NCBI GenBank assembly: GCA_910579275.1 | Contig: CAJTTO010000066.1 | Location: 1-15,714, forward strand | Direction: 5' to 3' | DNA length: 15,714 bases | Source of the DNA: an uncultured Lachnospiraceae bacterium | Lineage (GTDB): Bacteria > Bacillota > Clostridia > Lachnospirales > Lachnospiraceae | Part shown: positions 5,484 through 10,776 of the stretch, piece after piece | How the letters are laid out: each line of letters opens with the position of its first letter | How positions within the stretch are numbered: the stretch's first letter is position 1 | Notes under the pieces: generated by a model | Told to the model about the DNA's origin: nothing | Database searches by the model: none | What the model saw: the letters and a program-made list of their open reading frames with translations, nothing else | Made by a program: the position numbers and the translations under genes

Positions 5484-5673
5484 AAAGTACAAATGTGAGG
5501 ACTGTAATGATATGGGATTTGTATGGACAAGGCGCGCTGATGGTACAAGGGAGATGGTGCTCTGCCACTTCCATCCGCTTGTACGGAGCGGGAAAGCAAA
5601 AGCCTGGGAGGGTGACTCCGCATTAAGACGGTTAAAAAGAAAGAAAAAGGGCGCATATGAGATAGGGGACTAA
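5467..5673 (+). CDS. Small zinc-binding hypothetical protein
   Basis: 68-aa protein, ATG 5467 preceded by AGAGGAAAG and overlapping the HNH gene by 17 bp. A CxxC pair (C10, C13) and a C33-H-F-H36 group could bind one zinc; the C-terminal half is strongly basic (RRLKRKKKG). This looks like a small DnaJ-like or CHC-type knuckle that could contact DNA or the replication machinery. The role is unknown; the context (between a nuclease and the replication initiator) suggests replication. Confidence 0.65.
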   Translation: MNQEDKKYKCEDCNDMGFVWTRRADGTREMVLCHFHPLVRSGKAKAWEGDSALRRLKRKKKGAYEIGD

Positions 5674-5698
5674 CAACACGAGAAGAGAGGGGAACCAA

Positions 5699-6589
5699 TT
5701 GGCAATAATAAGAGTCGAAAAGACAAAAGACTATACAACCATGAGCAATTATCATTTCCGGGAGAAGGACATGTCCCTGAAAGCCAAGGGACTGTTGTCA
5801 CTCATCCTGAGCCTGCCGGAGGACTGGGATTATACGCTTGATGGTCTGGCAACGTTGTGCAGGGACGGCAAGGACAGCGTAAGGACAGCGCTTAATGAGC
5901 TTGAAGAATTCGGATACATGGAAACTGCACGTGTCCGTGATGAAAAGGGACGGCTAAGGGGAACGGAATATGTGGTGCGTGAAAAACCCACGTCAAATCC
6001 GCCGGAAAAAGAAAACCTGAATCTGGGGGAAGCCGACACGGATGATGGGATGCCGGAGGAACCAGTTGCGGAGAAACCAACATTGGAAAAACCAGTGTTG
6101 GAAAAACCTATGTTGGAAAATCCAACGTTGGAGAAACCAGCATTGGAAAAACCTACGTTGGAAAATCCCACACAATTAAATACTAATATATCAAATACTG
6201 ATTTATCAAATACTGATTTATCAAACCACTGCTTGGAAAACACAAACCCGAAAAAAAAGCCGGATGGCAGCAGGGCATACTATCCGGAGGATGCGCGCCT
6301 GAACGAAGCGTTTAAGGCTTTTGTTTATATGCGCAAAAGGATAAACAAGCCACTGACGGACAAGGCGATTCAGCTTACCAGGGAGTCCCTTGCCGGTATG
6401 GCAAAAGGCGAAAACGGAAAAATGGACACCGAAAAGGCGGTGGCAATACTAAACCAGTCGACGATGAACAGCTGGTCGGGACTTTATGCCCTTAAACAGC
6501 CGGCACCGGACAATAACCGCGGACAACCGCCGCAGGGCATGGATGACATGGACTGGGAGAACCTTGAAAAACAGGTACTGGCAAATTAG
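5699..6589 (+). CDS. Winged-helix phage replication initiator-like protein
   Basis: 296-aa protein from TTG 5699 (GAGAGGGG upstream). Residues about 1-100 are a winged helix-turn-helix domain with the phage replication-protein signature 'NYHFREKDMSLKAKGLLSLI', 'LPEDWDYTLDGLA', 'GKDSVRTALNELEEFGY'. Residues about 120-165 are a Pro/Glu-rich linker made of repeated (T/V/M/A)LE(K/N)P, followed by N-T-N-I/S-N-T-D repeats. The C-terminal part (about 195-290) is helical with a RINKPLTDKAI stretch similar to replication-initiator C-domains and ends in the acidic DDMDWENLEKQ tail. Expected to bind the phage origin and help load the helicase. The linker DNA is itself a series of 15-bp repeats (see separate entry). 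Confidence 0.8.
   Translation: MAIIRVEKTKDYTTMSNYHFREKDMSLKAKGLLSLILSLPEDWDYTLDGLATLCRDGKDSVRTALNELEEFGYMETARVRDEKGRLRGTEYVVREKPTSNPPEKENLNLGEADTDDGMPEEPVAEKPTLEKPVLEKPMLENPTLEKPALEKPTLENPTQLNTNISNTDLSNTDLSNHCLENTNPKKKPDGSRAYYPEDARLNEAFKAFVYMRKRINKPLTDKAIQLTRESLAGMAKGENGKMDTEKAVAILNQSTMNSWSGLYALKQPAPDNNRGQPPQGMDDMDWENLEKQVLAN
6067..6171. repeat. 15-bp tandem repeats inside the initiator gene (iteron-like)
   Basis: Units start at 6082, 6097, 6112, 6127, 6142 and 6157 with consensus (G/A)TTGGAAAAACC-N3, with a degenerate unit from 6067. They encode the LEKP repeats. Exact 15-bp phase and conserved DNA at synonymous positions fit initiator-binding iterons as in lambda-type origins. Confidence 0.6.
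6172..6228. other. AT-rich stretch next to the iteron-like repeats
   Basis: About 57 bp of very AT-rich coding DNA directly after the 15-bp repeats, itself with a tandem direct repeat of TCAAATACTGATTTA. This is the layout expected of a DNA-unwinding element. Confidence 0.5.
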
Positions 6590-6781
6590 GGCAGTACGGA
6601 GAAAAAGGAGCCCGGGTTCAGGGGAGGCTATGAGCCGATACTGGTTGATGACCTGATAAACCAGTATGGCAGTTATCTGGAAATTGCCATCCCTGAAAAA
6701 GTGCAGAACCTGATATGCAAGTACAGCTGCCTGCTGGATGCATTGGAGTTACTAAAAACAGAATTAAGCAAAGTTGACTAA
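6590..6781 (+). CDS. Small ORF without a standard start, in frame after a TAG stop
   Basis: 63 sense codons and TAA, opening right after the TAG (6587-6589) of the initiator gene and in the same frame. No ATG, GTG or TTG is in frame. The predicted chain (GGYEPILVDDLINQYGSYLE, then IPEKVQNLICKYSCLLDALELL) looks like a real folded helical protein. Options: use of a rare start such as CTG 6641, readthrough of TAG giving an extended initiator, or a decayed gene that lost its start. A GGGGAGG at 6621-6627 precedes an out-of-frame ATG of only 8 codons. Confidence 0.4.
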   Translation, partial: GSTEKKEPGFRGGYEPILVDDLINQYGSYLEIAIPEKVQNLICKYSCLLDALELLKTELSKVD

Positions 6782-6794
6782 AAAGGGCATGTAG

Positions 6795-7220
6795 ATGGAC
6801 AAAAAGGGGAATGAGGCAAAAAAGGCGTACCTTGGCAGATACCGAGAGAACAAGGAAGCGGCACAGAGAATCGAGGAGCAGATAAGGGAATTTGAACGTT
6901 ATGAGACAACGCCGAGGATCATCAGTCTGGATGGCATGCGCCATGGCAGCAGGGCAAAAAAAGACCTGTCTGATTATGCCGCCAAAAAGGATGCATTAAT
7001 GACGGAAATGATTCAGGCTAGATACAGGAGAATAAGCACATACACCGACATATTTCGGGCAATTGAGGAACTGCCTGACGAGAGGGAACGGCAGATACTG
7101 ACATACAGGTACATCCAGTGTCTCAAGTGGGAGGAAATAGCCATAAAAATGCATATGGAGTGGGCACAGGTGCACAGGATCCACGCAAGGGCATTAGAGC
7201 ATTTTAAGATGCCGGAATAA
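6795..7220 (+). CDS. DUF1492/ArpU-like sigma-70 region 4 transcription regulator
   Basis: 141-aa protein. The N-terminal half is a charged helical segment. Residues about 88-138 match sigma region 4: 'IEELPDERERQILTYRYIQCLKWEEIAIKMHMEWAQVHRIHARALEHF', written here only as its landmarks LPDERERQIL, WEEIA and the recognition helix WAQVHRIHARAL. This family sits at the end of the early operon in many Bacillota phages and is linked to late-gene transcription (ArpU type). It would act on the phage late promoter, for which 10995-11039 is my candidate. Length is normal for the family. Confidence 0.85.
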   Translation: MDKKGNEAKKAYLGRYRENKEAAQRIEEQIREFERYETTPRIISLDGMRHGSRAKKDLSDYAAKKDALMTEMIQARYRRISTYTDIFRAIEELPDERERQILTYRYIQCLKWEEIAIKMHMEWAQVHRIHARALEHFKMPE

Positions 7221-7222
7221 AA

Positions 7223-7276
7223 ATACACATTAATGCGCATAAAATTGTTGACATAATGCGCATTAATGTGTATAAT
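7223..7276 (+). promoter_or_regulatory. hicAB promoter and operator
   Basis: Consensus promoter TTGACA (7248-7253), 17-bp spacer, TATAAT (7271-7276). An 18-bp perfect inverted repeat, ATACACATTAATGCGCAT (7223-7240) and its complement (7256-7273), flanks the -35 box and fills the spacer. The right arm contains the 12-bp palindrome TAATGCGCATTA. This is an ideal site for autorepression by the DNA-binding domain of HicB. Confidence 0.85.
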
Positions 7277-7298
7277 ATAATTGTAAGGAGGACAAAGG

Positions 7299-7481
7299 AT
7301 GAAGCAAAGGATGAAGCAAAGGGAGCTGATTAAAAGACTAGAAAAAGCGGGATTTAAGTTTAGCCGACATGGGGGCGACCATGACATATATACAAGAGGT
7401 GAAGACGCAGAACAGATTCCGCGGCACAAGGAAATAAAAGAAAACCTTGCAAAGTCGATCATAAGGAAATGGGGATTGTAA
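7299..7481 (+). CDS. hicA: HicA-type toxin (mRNA interferase)
   Basis: 60-aa protein with the HicA double-stranded RNA-binding-like fold: ELIKRLEKAGF, then the catalytic HGG-x-H region (F-S-R-H-G-G-D-H-D-I-Y), then the IPRHKEIKENLAKSIIRK end. HicA cleaves mRNA, needing the conserved His in HGG. The start is duplicated: ATGAAGCAAAGG occurs twice in tandem (7299 and 7311), with AGGAGG before the first, so 60-aa and 56-aa forms are possible. hicB follows 32 bp downstream; both share the promoter at 7248-7276. Confidence 0.92.
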   Translation: MKQRMKQRELIKRLEKAGFKFSRHGGDHDIYTRGEDAEQIPRHKEIKENLAKSIIRKWGL

Positions 7482-7513
7482 AATCCCCATGGGTTTAAAT
7501 AAGGAGGCACGGT

Positions 7514-7936
7514 ATGGAAAGGGTATATCCGGTAATATTTACAAGGACAAAGGATGAAAAGGATACAGTACTCATAGAGGTTCCTGACCTGGGAATCTTA
7601 ACAGAGGGCTATGGCATGGCAGACGCCATATATATGGCAAGGGATGCGATAGGGCTGCACGGAATAACCAAGGAAGATATGGGGGTAAGCATAGCGGAGG
7701 CAAGTGACATCAAGGAGATTGATTTGTCAAAGGCAGAATTTGCTGATAGCGGCGAGAGCTGTATATCACTGGTTGACATTGACTTTGACGAGTACAGGAA
7801 AAAGGTTGACAATAAGATGGTTCGCAAAAACGTGACAATTCCAAGCTGGCTCAATAAGGCAGCAGAACGGGAAAAAATCAATGTATCCAAGGTATTGCAG
7901 GAAGCACTGATGGAAAAGGTGGGAATGGTTCACTAA
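7514..7936 (+). CDS. hicB: HicB-type antitoxin
   Basis: 140-aa protein. Residues 1-70 are the degenerate RNase H-like HicB domain (YPVIFTRTKDEKDTVLIEVPDLGILTEG shortened here to its landmarks VPDLG and TEG) with 'ADAIYMARDAIGL'. Residues about 105-138 are a ribbon-helix-helix DNA-binding tail: RKNVTIPSWLNKAAEREKI, then NVSKVLQEAL. HicB binds and blocks HicA and represses the operon. AAGGAGG precedes the ATG. The DNA-binding tail matches the strong inverted repeat upstream of hicA. Confidence 0.92.
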   Translation: MERVYPVIFTRTKDEKDTVLIEVPDLGILTEGYGMADAIYMARDAIGLHGITKEDMGVSIAEASDIKEIDLSKAEFADSGESCISLVDIDFDEYRKKVDNKMVRKNVTIPSWLNKAAEREKINVSKVLQEALMEKVGMVH

Positions 7937-7945
7937 ATCCTGCCT

Positions 7946-7963
7946 TGGCAGCAGTCGTAAAAA
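7946..7963. repeat. 18-bp direct repeat, left copy
   Basis: TGGCAGCAGTCGTAAAAA, identical to 10493-10510. A match of this length is not expected by chance in a window of this size. The two copies bracket the segment holding two toxin modules, the lipoprotein, the ribbon-helix-helix gene and most of the Rha-like gene. Confidence 0.6.
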
Positions 7964-7997
7964 ATCCCTTAGCTATTCTTCAGCCAAGGGATTTTTT
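7959..7997 (+). terminator. Terminator of hicAB
   Basis: AAAAAATCCCTT (7959-7970), loop, AAGGGATTTTTT (7986-7997): strong stem with T-tract, able to work on both strands. It lies just downstream of hicB and ends 2 bp before the -35 of the next promoter. Confidence 0.85.
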
Positions 7998-7999
7998 CG

Positions 8000-8028
8000 T
8001 TGCGCTGGATCAAAGATTATGCTATACT
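8000..8028 (+). promoter_or_regulatory. Promoter of small toxin 1
   Basis: TTGCGC (8000-8005), 17-bp spacer, TATACT (8023-8028) in the context TTATGCTATACT. The transcript would start near 8035 and open with a hairpin GGCAATACC (8037-8045)...GGTA...TTGCC (8060-8064). Confidence 0.7.
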
Positions 8029-8139
8029 GCTGTCTGGGCAATACCATAACGGTAGGCGGTTGCCTTCGCTGGAATGTAGTTCCAAAAACTCCCGGAAGGA
8101 GGTCTGTATATGGGAAATACACAAAGGAGAAAGGTTTCT

Positions 8140-8238
8140 ATGTTGACGATAGAAAGCTTGATCGCGATAGTCAGTCTAAGCGCAACAATGTTTGGACTTG
8201 GTTATACAATCGGCTGTAATTCAAAACATAAAAAATAA
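8140..8238 (+). CDS. Small hydrophobic peptide, candidate type I toxin 1
   Basis: 32-aa peptide (MLTIESLIAIVS...). One hydrophobic membrane-spanning helix covers about residues 4-25, followed by a polar basic tail ending KHKK, the layout of Hol-Tox/TxpA-like small membrane toxins in Bacillota. AAAGGAG and GAAAGG precede the ATG. The stop codon lies inside the terminator stem (8230-8273). A convergent small RNA from 8320 ends at the same terminator. The 5' untranslated region is long (about 105 nt) and structured, as usual for toxins kept untranslated until processed. Function as a membrane-damaging toxin is inferred from size, topology and architecture. Confidence 0.7.
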   Translation: MLTIESLIAIVSLSATMFGLGYTIGCNSKHKK

Positions 8239-8273
8239 TCGCCGAGCCTGAGAAACTAGGGCGATTATTTTTT
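8230..8273. terminator. Bidirectional terminator shared by toxin 1 and its antisense RNA
   Basis: AAAAAATAATCGCC (8230-8243), loop of about 16 nt, GGCGATTATTTTTT (8260-8273). A-run and T-run flank a strong stem, so it works on both strands. Confidence 0.85.
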
Positions 8274-8320
8274 AATTTGCTTCTGTTAACCAGGCAGCCG
8301 TCTATCGGTATTGCCTTTTC
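8230..8320 (-). ncRNA. Candidate antitoxin RNA 1 (convergent to toxin 1)
   Basis: Minus-strand promoter TTGATT (8355-8350), 17 bp, TATAGT (8332-8327); start near 8320; end at the shared terminator, so about 85-90 nt. Its 5' part (GGCAATACCGATAGAC..GGCTGCC) resembles the 5' hairpin of the toxin mRNA. Besides the terminator, it can pair with the toxin start region: the plus strand has TTCT-GTTAAC at 8281-8290 and TTCTATGTTGAC at 8136-8147. No open reading frame of note. Confidence 0.6.
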
Positions 8321-8386
8321 ACGTTTACTATAGCATACAATGGCATAAAAATCAAATGGATATTGATAGAATTGAGCAAATCCGCC

Positions 8387-8415
8387 TTGCAATCGAAAAT
8401 GGCATGTGCTATATT
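8387..8415 (+). promoter_or_regulatory. Promoter of antitoxin RNA 2
   Basis: TTGCAA (8387-8392), 17-bp spacer, TATATT (8410-8415). It lies head-to-head with the promoter of antitoxin RNA 1, about 32 bp away. Confidence 0.65.
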
Positions 8416-8421
8416 AGACAT

Positions 8422-8512
8422 AGAAAAGGAACAACCGCCCACAAAGTGGTTGATCTCCTACATAGACAATAAGCCTACCTGAATCGGCCAAGAAACAAGG
8501 TAGGCTTATTTA
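8422..8512 (+). ncRNA. Candidate antitoxin RNA 2 (convergent to toxin 2)
   Basis: About 90 nt from the promoter at 8387-8415 to the terminator at 8468-8510. AGGAA-CA-ACCGCC at 8427-8439 recurs as AGGAA-GTT-ACCGCC at 8556-8569 in the same DNA strand, which is the antisense of the toxin 2 coding region; so this RNA can base-pair with the toxin mRNA there and through the terminator. Its 5' part is also an inverted copy of the toxin 2 mRNA 5' end (8686-8716). Confidence 0.6.
8468..8510. terminator. Bidirectional terminator shared by toxin 2 and antitoxin RNA 2
   Basis: Perfect 13-bp stem AATAAGCCTACCT (8468-8480) / AGGTAGGCTTATT (8498-8510), followed by TATTTT on the plus strand; the end of toxin 2 lies at 8510. 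Confidence 0.85.
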
Positions 8513-8605
8513 TTTTCGCTTATTATTCCTATCAATGTAGGTAAGCAATGCAATCAGGAAGTTACCGCCAAAAAATAAAAGGCTCAAAATTTCGTAAATA
8601 CTCAT
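8510..8605 (-). CDS. Holin-like type I toxin peptide (Hol-Tox family), toxin 2
   Basis: 31-aa peptide beginning MSIYEILSLLFFGG and ending TYIDRNNKRK. This is the pattern of the 'putative holin-like toxin' family: M-S-x-Y/F-E-x-L-S-L, one membrane helix, then a short polar basic tail. GGAGGTGGTG before ATG 8605 is a very strong ribosome binding site. The convergent RNA at 8422-8512 and shared terminator fit a type I toxin-antitoxin locus. These peptides sit in the membrane and are toxic when overexpressed in the members studied. Confidence 0.8.
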   Translation of the reverse strand: MSIYEILSLLFFGGNFLIALLTYIDRNNKRK

Positions 8606-8724
8606 TGCACCACCTCCATCTTTCGTATTTCCCATGATGGGATATGCCGACTGGCATAGCTGCGACTGCAGTTTTCAGAAAGTCTGGAGGCTACCACCTT
8701 GTAACACGATTGTTCCTAATGCGT

Positions 8725-8753
8725 ATTCTATCACACATTGCAGGAACGAACAA
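8725..8753 (-). promoter_or_regulatory. Promoter of toxin 2
   Basis: Minus strand TTGTTC (8753-8748), 17-bp spacer, TAGAAT (8730-8725). Start near 8718, giving a 5' leader of about 110 nt with the palindromes GGGATATGCC..GGCATA and CCCATGATGGG near the ribosome binding site. Confidence 0.65.
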
Positions 8754-8776
8754 TATTATTTATTTTATAAATAAAT

Positions 8777-8805
8777 ATGACATATCTGTTTTTGTGTGTT
8801 ACAAT
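8777..8805 (+). promoter_or_regulatory. Promoter of the lipoprotein gene
   Basis: ATGACA (8777-8782), 17-bp spacer, TACAAT (8800-8805), preceded by TGTGT (extended -10). It gives the next gene its own transcription unit together with the terminator at 9356-9388. Confidence 0.65.
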
Positions 8806-8835
8806 GAGGTATGACTAATACGAAAGGAGATTTTT

Positions 8836-9348
8836 ATGAAACAAATGATTAAATTTATTGGAGCTGCCTTATTGGTAACGTTCTGCCTGACTGGATGCGG
8901 AGGTGGAAACGGCATCACACAGGAGGAATATGATGCCGTAGTTGCGGAAAGGGATGAATTGCAGGAAAAACATAAAAATGTGATGCAGGATAGGGACAAC
9001 TGGAAGAAAAGATACGAAAAATTGTCGGAGGAAGCGGAAAGCTCAAGTGCAAGTTTAGATATGGCAAAAGAGAAGTTTTCGGTTTTTGAAGATATGACGT
9101 TTTCAGAATTGGAGGGAGGAAAACAAAAAGTTTTAGTTATTTCTATATATGTAAAATCAATGGAGGATTTAACTGATAATTATAATGAATTTGCACTTAA
9201 GACGCTGATGGAAGAAGGGGAAGATTGGTGTGACTATGATTATTTTTTTATAGAAATATGGAATGATACGATGGGACCATTAATATCAATGGTCACAGAT
9301 ACAAGTGACCATTCTACTAAAACGCATCAATGGTTGGAAGCAGAATAG
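8836..9348 (+). CDS. Phage-encoded lipoprotein (moron), function unknown
   Basis: 170-aa protein. AAAGGAG before the ATG. Residues 1-20 are a lipoprotein signal peptide: K-Q-M-I-K basic start, hydrophobic core and the lipobox L-T-G-C with Cys21 as the lipidated residue, then GGGNG. Residues about 28-70 are a coiled coil (AERDELQEKHKN, RDNWKKRYEKLSEEAE). Residues 80-165 look like a small alpha/beta domain, acidic, not recognised. Anchored outside the membrane, such proteins can block superinfection or alter the lysogen surface; this is inference. It has its own promoter and terminator, as expected for a moron. Confidence 0.85.
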   Translation: MKQMIKFIGAALLVTFCLTGCGGGNGITQEEYDAVVAERDELQEKHKNVMQDRDNWKKRYEKLSEEAESSSASLDMAKEKFSVFEDMTFSELEGGKQKVLVISIYVKSMEDLTDNYNEFALKTLMEEGEDWCDYDYFFIEIWNDTMGPLISMVTDTSDHSTKTHQWLEAE

Positions 9349-9355
9349 AAACGAT

Positions 9356-9388
9356 AAAATGGAGAGTCCAATAGTGACTTTCCATTTT
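9356..9388 (+). terminator. Terminator of the lipoprotein gene
   Basis: AAAATGGAGAGTC (9356-9368), 7-nt loop, GACTTTCCATTTT (9376-9388): 13 pairs with one G-U, followed by TA and T-rich sequence. Confidence 0.85.
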
Positions 9389-9400
9389 TATATTTATGAC

Positions 9401-9442
9401 TTGACTAAATGTGTCACCGTATAGTATATTAAATGTATCACC
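9401..9442 (+). promoter_or_regulatory. Promoter and repeated operator of the ribbon-helix-helix gene
   Basis: TTGACT (9401-9406), 18-bp spacer, TATATT (9425-9430). TGTGTCACC (9410-9418) and TGTATCACC (9434-9442) are direct repeats 24 bp apart, one in the spacer and one at the transcription start. They fit binding sites of the small regulator encoded next. Confidence 0.65.
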
Positions 9443-9463
9443 AAAAAAGAAAGGAGCTAAGTA

Positions 9464-9643
9464 ATGTCGCCAAGAATGGGTAGACCACCTTCAAAAGATC
9501 CCAAAAGTCATGAGACGAGAATCAGGATGTCAAACAGAGAAGTTGAAATGTTGGAAATATGTTGCCAAAGAACAGGAATGACAAGGGCTGATGTTATTAG
9601 GAAAGGGATTGAACTGGTCTACAAAGATTTAGAGAAACAATAA
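9464..9643 (+). CDS. CopG-like ribbon-helix-helix regulator
   Basis: 59-aa protein with AAAGGAG before ATG 9464. The N-terminus M-S-P-R-M-G-R-P-P-S-K-D-P-K is a basic arm typical of small Clostridia CopG-type proteins. ETRIRMSNREVEML is the DNA-binding strand and first helix; GMTRADVIRKGIELVYKDL is the second helix. It would bind as a dimer. Two TGTRTCACC repeats lie at its promoter, so self-regulation is likely. It sits directly upstream of the Rha-like gene and may control it. Confidence 0.85.
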   Translation: MSPRMGRPPSKDPKSHETRIRMSNREVEMLEICCQRTGMTRADVIRKGIELVYKDLEKQ

Positions 9644-9645
9644 AA

Positions 9646-9682
9646 GAAACGGCGCAACACCGACCAAAGCGAACGCCGTTTC
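9646..9682 (+). terminator. Hairpin 1 between RHH and Rha-like genes
   Basis: GAAACGGCG (9646-9654) / CGCCGTTTC (9674-9682), perfect 9-bp stem just after the stop codon, no T-tract downstream. It may stabilise the upstream mRNA or form part of an attenuator with hairpin 2. Confidence 0.5.
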
Positions 9683-9690
9683 CGAATACC

Positions 9691-9742
9691 AAGAAGCCAA
9701 AGCTACTTGATAAGTTTATATTATCAGAACTTAGGGCTTCTT
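9691..9742 (+). terminator. Hairpin 2, terminator/attenuator-like, before Rha-like gene
   Basis: AAGAAGCC (9691-9698) / GGCTTCTT (9735-9742) with inner TTGATAA/TTATCAG arms around a 7-nt loop. The 3' arm ends in CTTCTTTC. Because no separate promoter is clear before 9772, this could control readthrough into the next gene. Confidence 0.5.
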
Positions 9743-9771
9743 TCAAGAATAATATTTGAAAGGAGATTTAT

Positions 9772-10581
9772 ATGAACAATCAAATTGAAAAAACATTGGA
9801 TAGTAGGGAAGTTGCTGAAATGGTGGAAAAGGAACATAATAAGTTATTGAGAGATATACGTAAATATGAGGAACAATTTACTGAAGCCAAAATTGGATTG
9901 AGTGACTTTTTCTTGAAATCTGAATATAAAGATGGGACAGGAAGAACACTTCCTTGTTATCGTATTACAAAGAAAGGTTGTGAATTTATATCCCACAAAT
10001 TGACAGGTATAAAGGGAACAATATTTACAGCACGCTACATCAACCGTTTCCATGAGATGCAGGACATGATTACACAGGTAGCAGAGTCAAAGGAGGCAGC
10101 AGAACCAGAACTTCCATGTTTTGTCAGAAAGTTTATGGGAGACTACATAGTACTTGAACGTGACTTTATCCGGATTACAGGAGTGGATATCAGGAAGCAC
10201 AAGGCATTTTATAGGGAGGAATACTTTACAATTGGGGAAGACTGGAATGGATGGAGCTGGCATACGGTTGTTGACCGGGAGAATTTCAAGGAAGAATATG
10301 GTTTTGATTATGGGGAAGATGAGATACTGCGCTATTTTTACCTGAGTGGTGTAAAGAAAGCACTGGGCATTCTGGCAAGGGACAGGACAATCCATATGAA
10401 TGAGGAAGCTGAAAAGTTACTCATAGGGGGAATCAGCGCGCCATACAGTCTGTCAGTTAAAACACATGAAACACATGAAGAGAATGTCCCGATGGCAGCA
10501 GTCGTAAAAACAAAGAAACTGCCAGCTCAAATCAACATCAGTATAACATTGGGCGATGCACCTAAAATTACACTGGAATAA
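9772..10581 (+). CDS. rha: Rha-family phage regulatory protein (antirepressor-like)
   Basis: 269-aa protein, GAAAGGAG before ATG 9772. Residues about 5-100 match the pRha/Rha domain: 'DSREVAEMVEKEHNKLLRDI', then 'KSEYKDGTGRTLPCYRITKKGCEFI', then 'ARYINRFHEM' at the end of the domain. The remaining 165 residues form a second, unrecognised domain containing F-V-R-K-F-M-G-D-Y and W-N-G-W-S-W; two-domain layout (N-terminal DNA-binding or Rha, variable C-terminal part) is typical of phage antirepressors. Rha proteins interfere with growth of some phages and act in lysogeny control. The 18-bp repeat shared with 7946-7963 lies in its coding sequence near the end (10493-10510). Confidence 0.85.
   Translation: MNNQIEKTLDSREVAEMVEKEHNKLLRDIRKYEEQFTEAKIGLSDFFLKSEYKDGTGRTLPCYRITKKGCEFISHKLTGIKGTIFTARYINRFHEMQDMITQVAESKEAAEPELPCFVRKFMGDYIVLERDFIRITGVDIRKHKAFYREEYFTIGEDWNGWSWHTVVDRENFKEEYGFDYGEDEILRYFYLSGVKKALGILARDRTIHMNEEAEKLLIGGISAPYSLSVKTHETHEENVPMAAVVKTKKLPAQINISITLGDAPKITLE
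10493..10510. repeat. 18-bp direct repeat, right copy
   Basis: TGGCAGCAGTCGTAAAAA, identical to 7946-7963; here it is coding (part of the Rha-like protein). Shorter GGCAGCAG-based relatives lie at 10591 and 10970. Confidence 0.6.
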
Positions 10582-10626
10582 CACTGCTCCGGCAGCAGCT
10601 GCGAAATAATAATTGTTGCATGTATC

Positions 10627-10655
10627 TTGCAATTGGAATCTGCATATGCTATAAT
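10627..10655 (+). promoter_or_regulatory. Promoter of antitoxin RNA 3
   Basis: TTGCAA (10627-10632), 17-bp spacer, TATAAT (10650-10655), the strongest of the antitoxin promoters. Confidence 0.75.
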
Positions 10656-10661
10656 GCCAGT

Positions 10662-10746
10662 AGGCAAAAAGAGAGTATGCTAGTTCCATGTGAACGAAAG
10701 AACGAATCCCTCAACTGTATTCCCGTACAGTCGAGGGATTCTTCTT
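10662..10746 (+). ncRNA. Antitoxin RNA 3 (par/RNA II-like)
   Basis: About 85 nt between the promoter at 10627-10655 and the terminator at 10704-10741. It carries two blocks, AAAAAGAGAGTAT (10666-10678) and TTCCATGTGAAC (10684-10695), that recur as direct repeats at 10854-10866 and 10870-10881, where they are the antisense of the first codons and start codon of toxin 3. Because the toxin is transcribed in the opposite direction, the RNA is complementary to the toxin translation start. This is the DRa/DRb logic of the pAD1 par locus. Confidence 0.78.
10704..10741. terminator. Bidirectional terminator shared by toxin 3 and antitoxin RNA 3
   Basis: GAATCCCTC..ACTGTA (10704 on), short loop, TACAGT..GAGGGATTC (ending 10741), then TTCTTT. 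Long stem with one mismatch; both convergent transcripts would end here. Confidence 0.85.
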
Positions 10747-10776
10747 TACTTTTATAGTGGCAAAGCACCCACTAGA

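Noticed and set aside
6067..6171. CRISPR-like repeat array
   Set aside because: Units are contiguous 15-bp coding repeats without spacers.
6587..6589. TAG recoded as a sense codon throughout the phage
   Set aside because: TAG ends several normal-length genes here (3991, 9348, 11489, 15669), and terL and the portal gene are intact under the standard code. Only local readthrough remains possible.
8019..8219. 66-codon plus-strand ORF over toxin 1
   Set aside because: It reads the structured leader in another frame, has no ribosome binding site and overlaps the well-supported 32-codon peptide gene.
8356..8472. 38-codon plus-strand ORF (MDIDRIEQIRLAIENG...)
   Set aside because: No ribosome binding site and it overlaps the promoter and body of antitoxin RNA 2. 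It could be a decayed peptide but is not supported.
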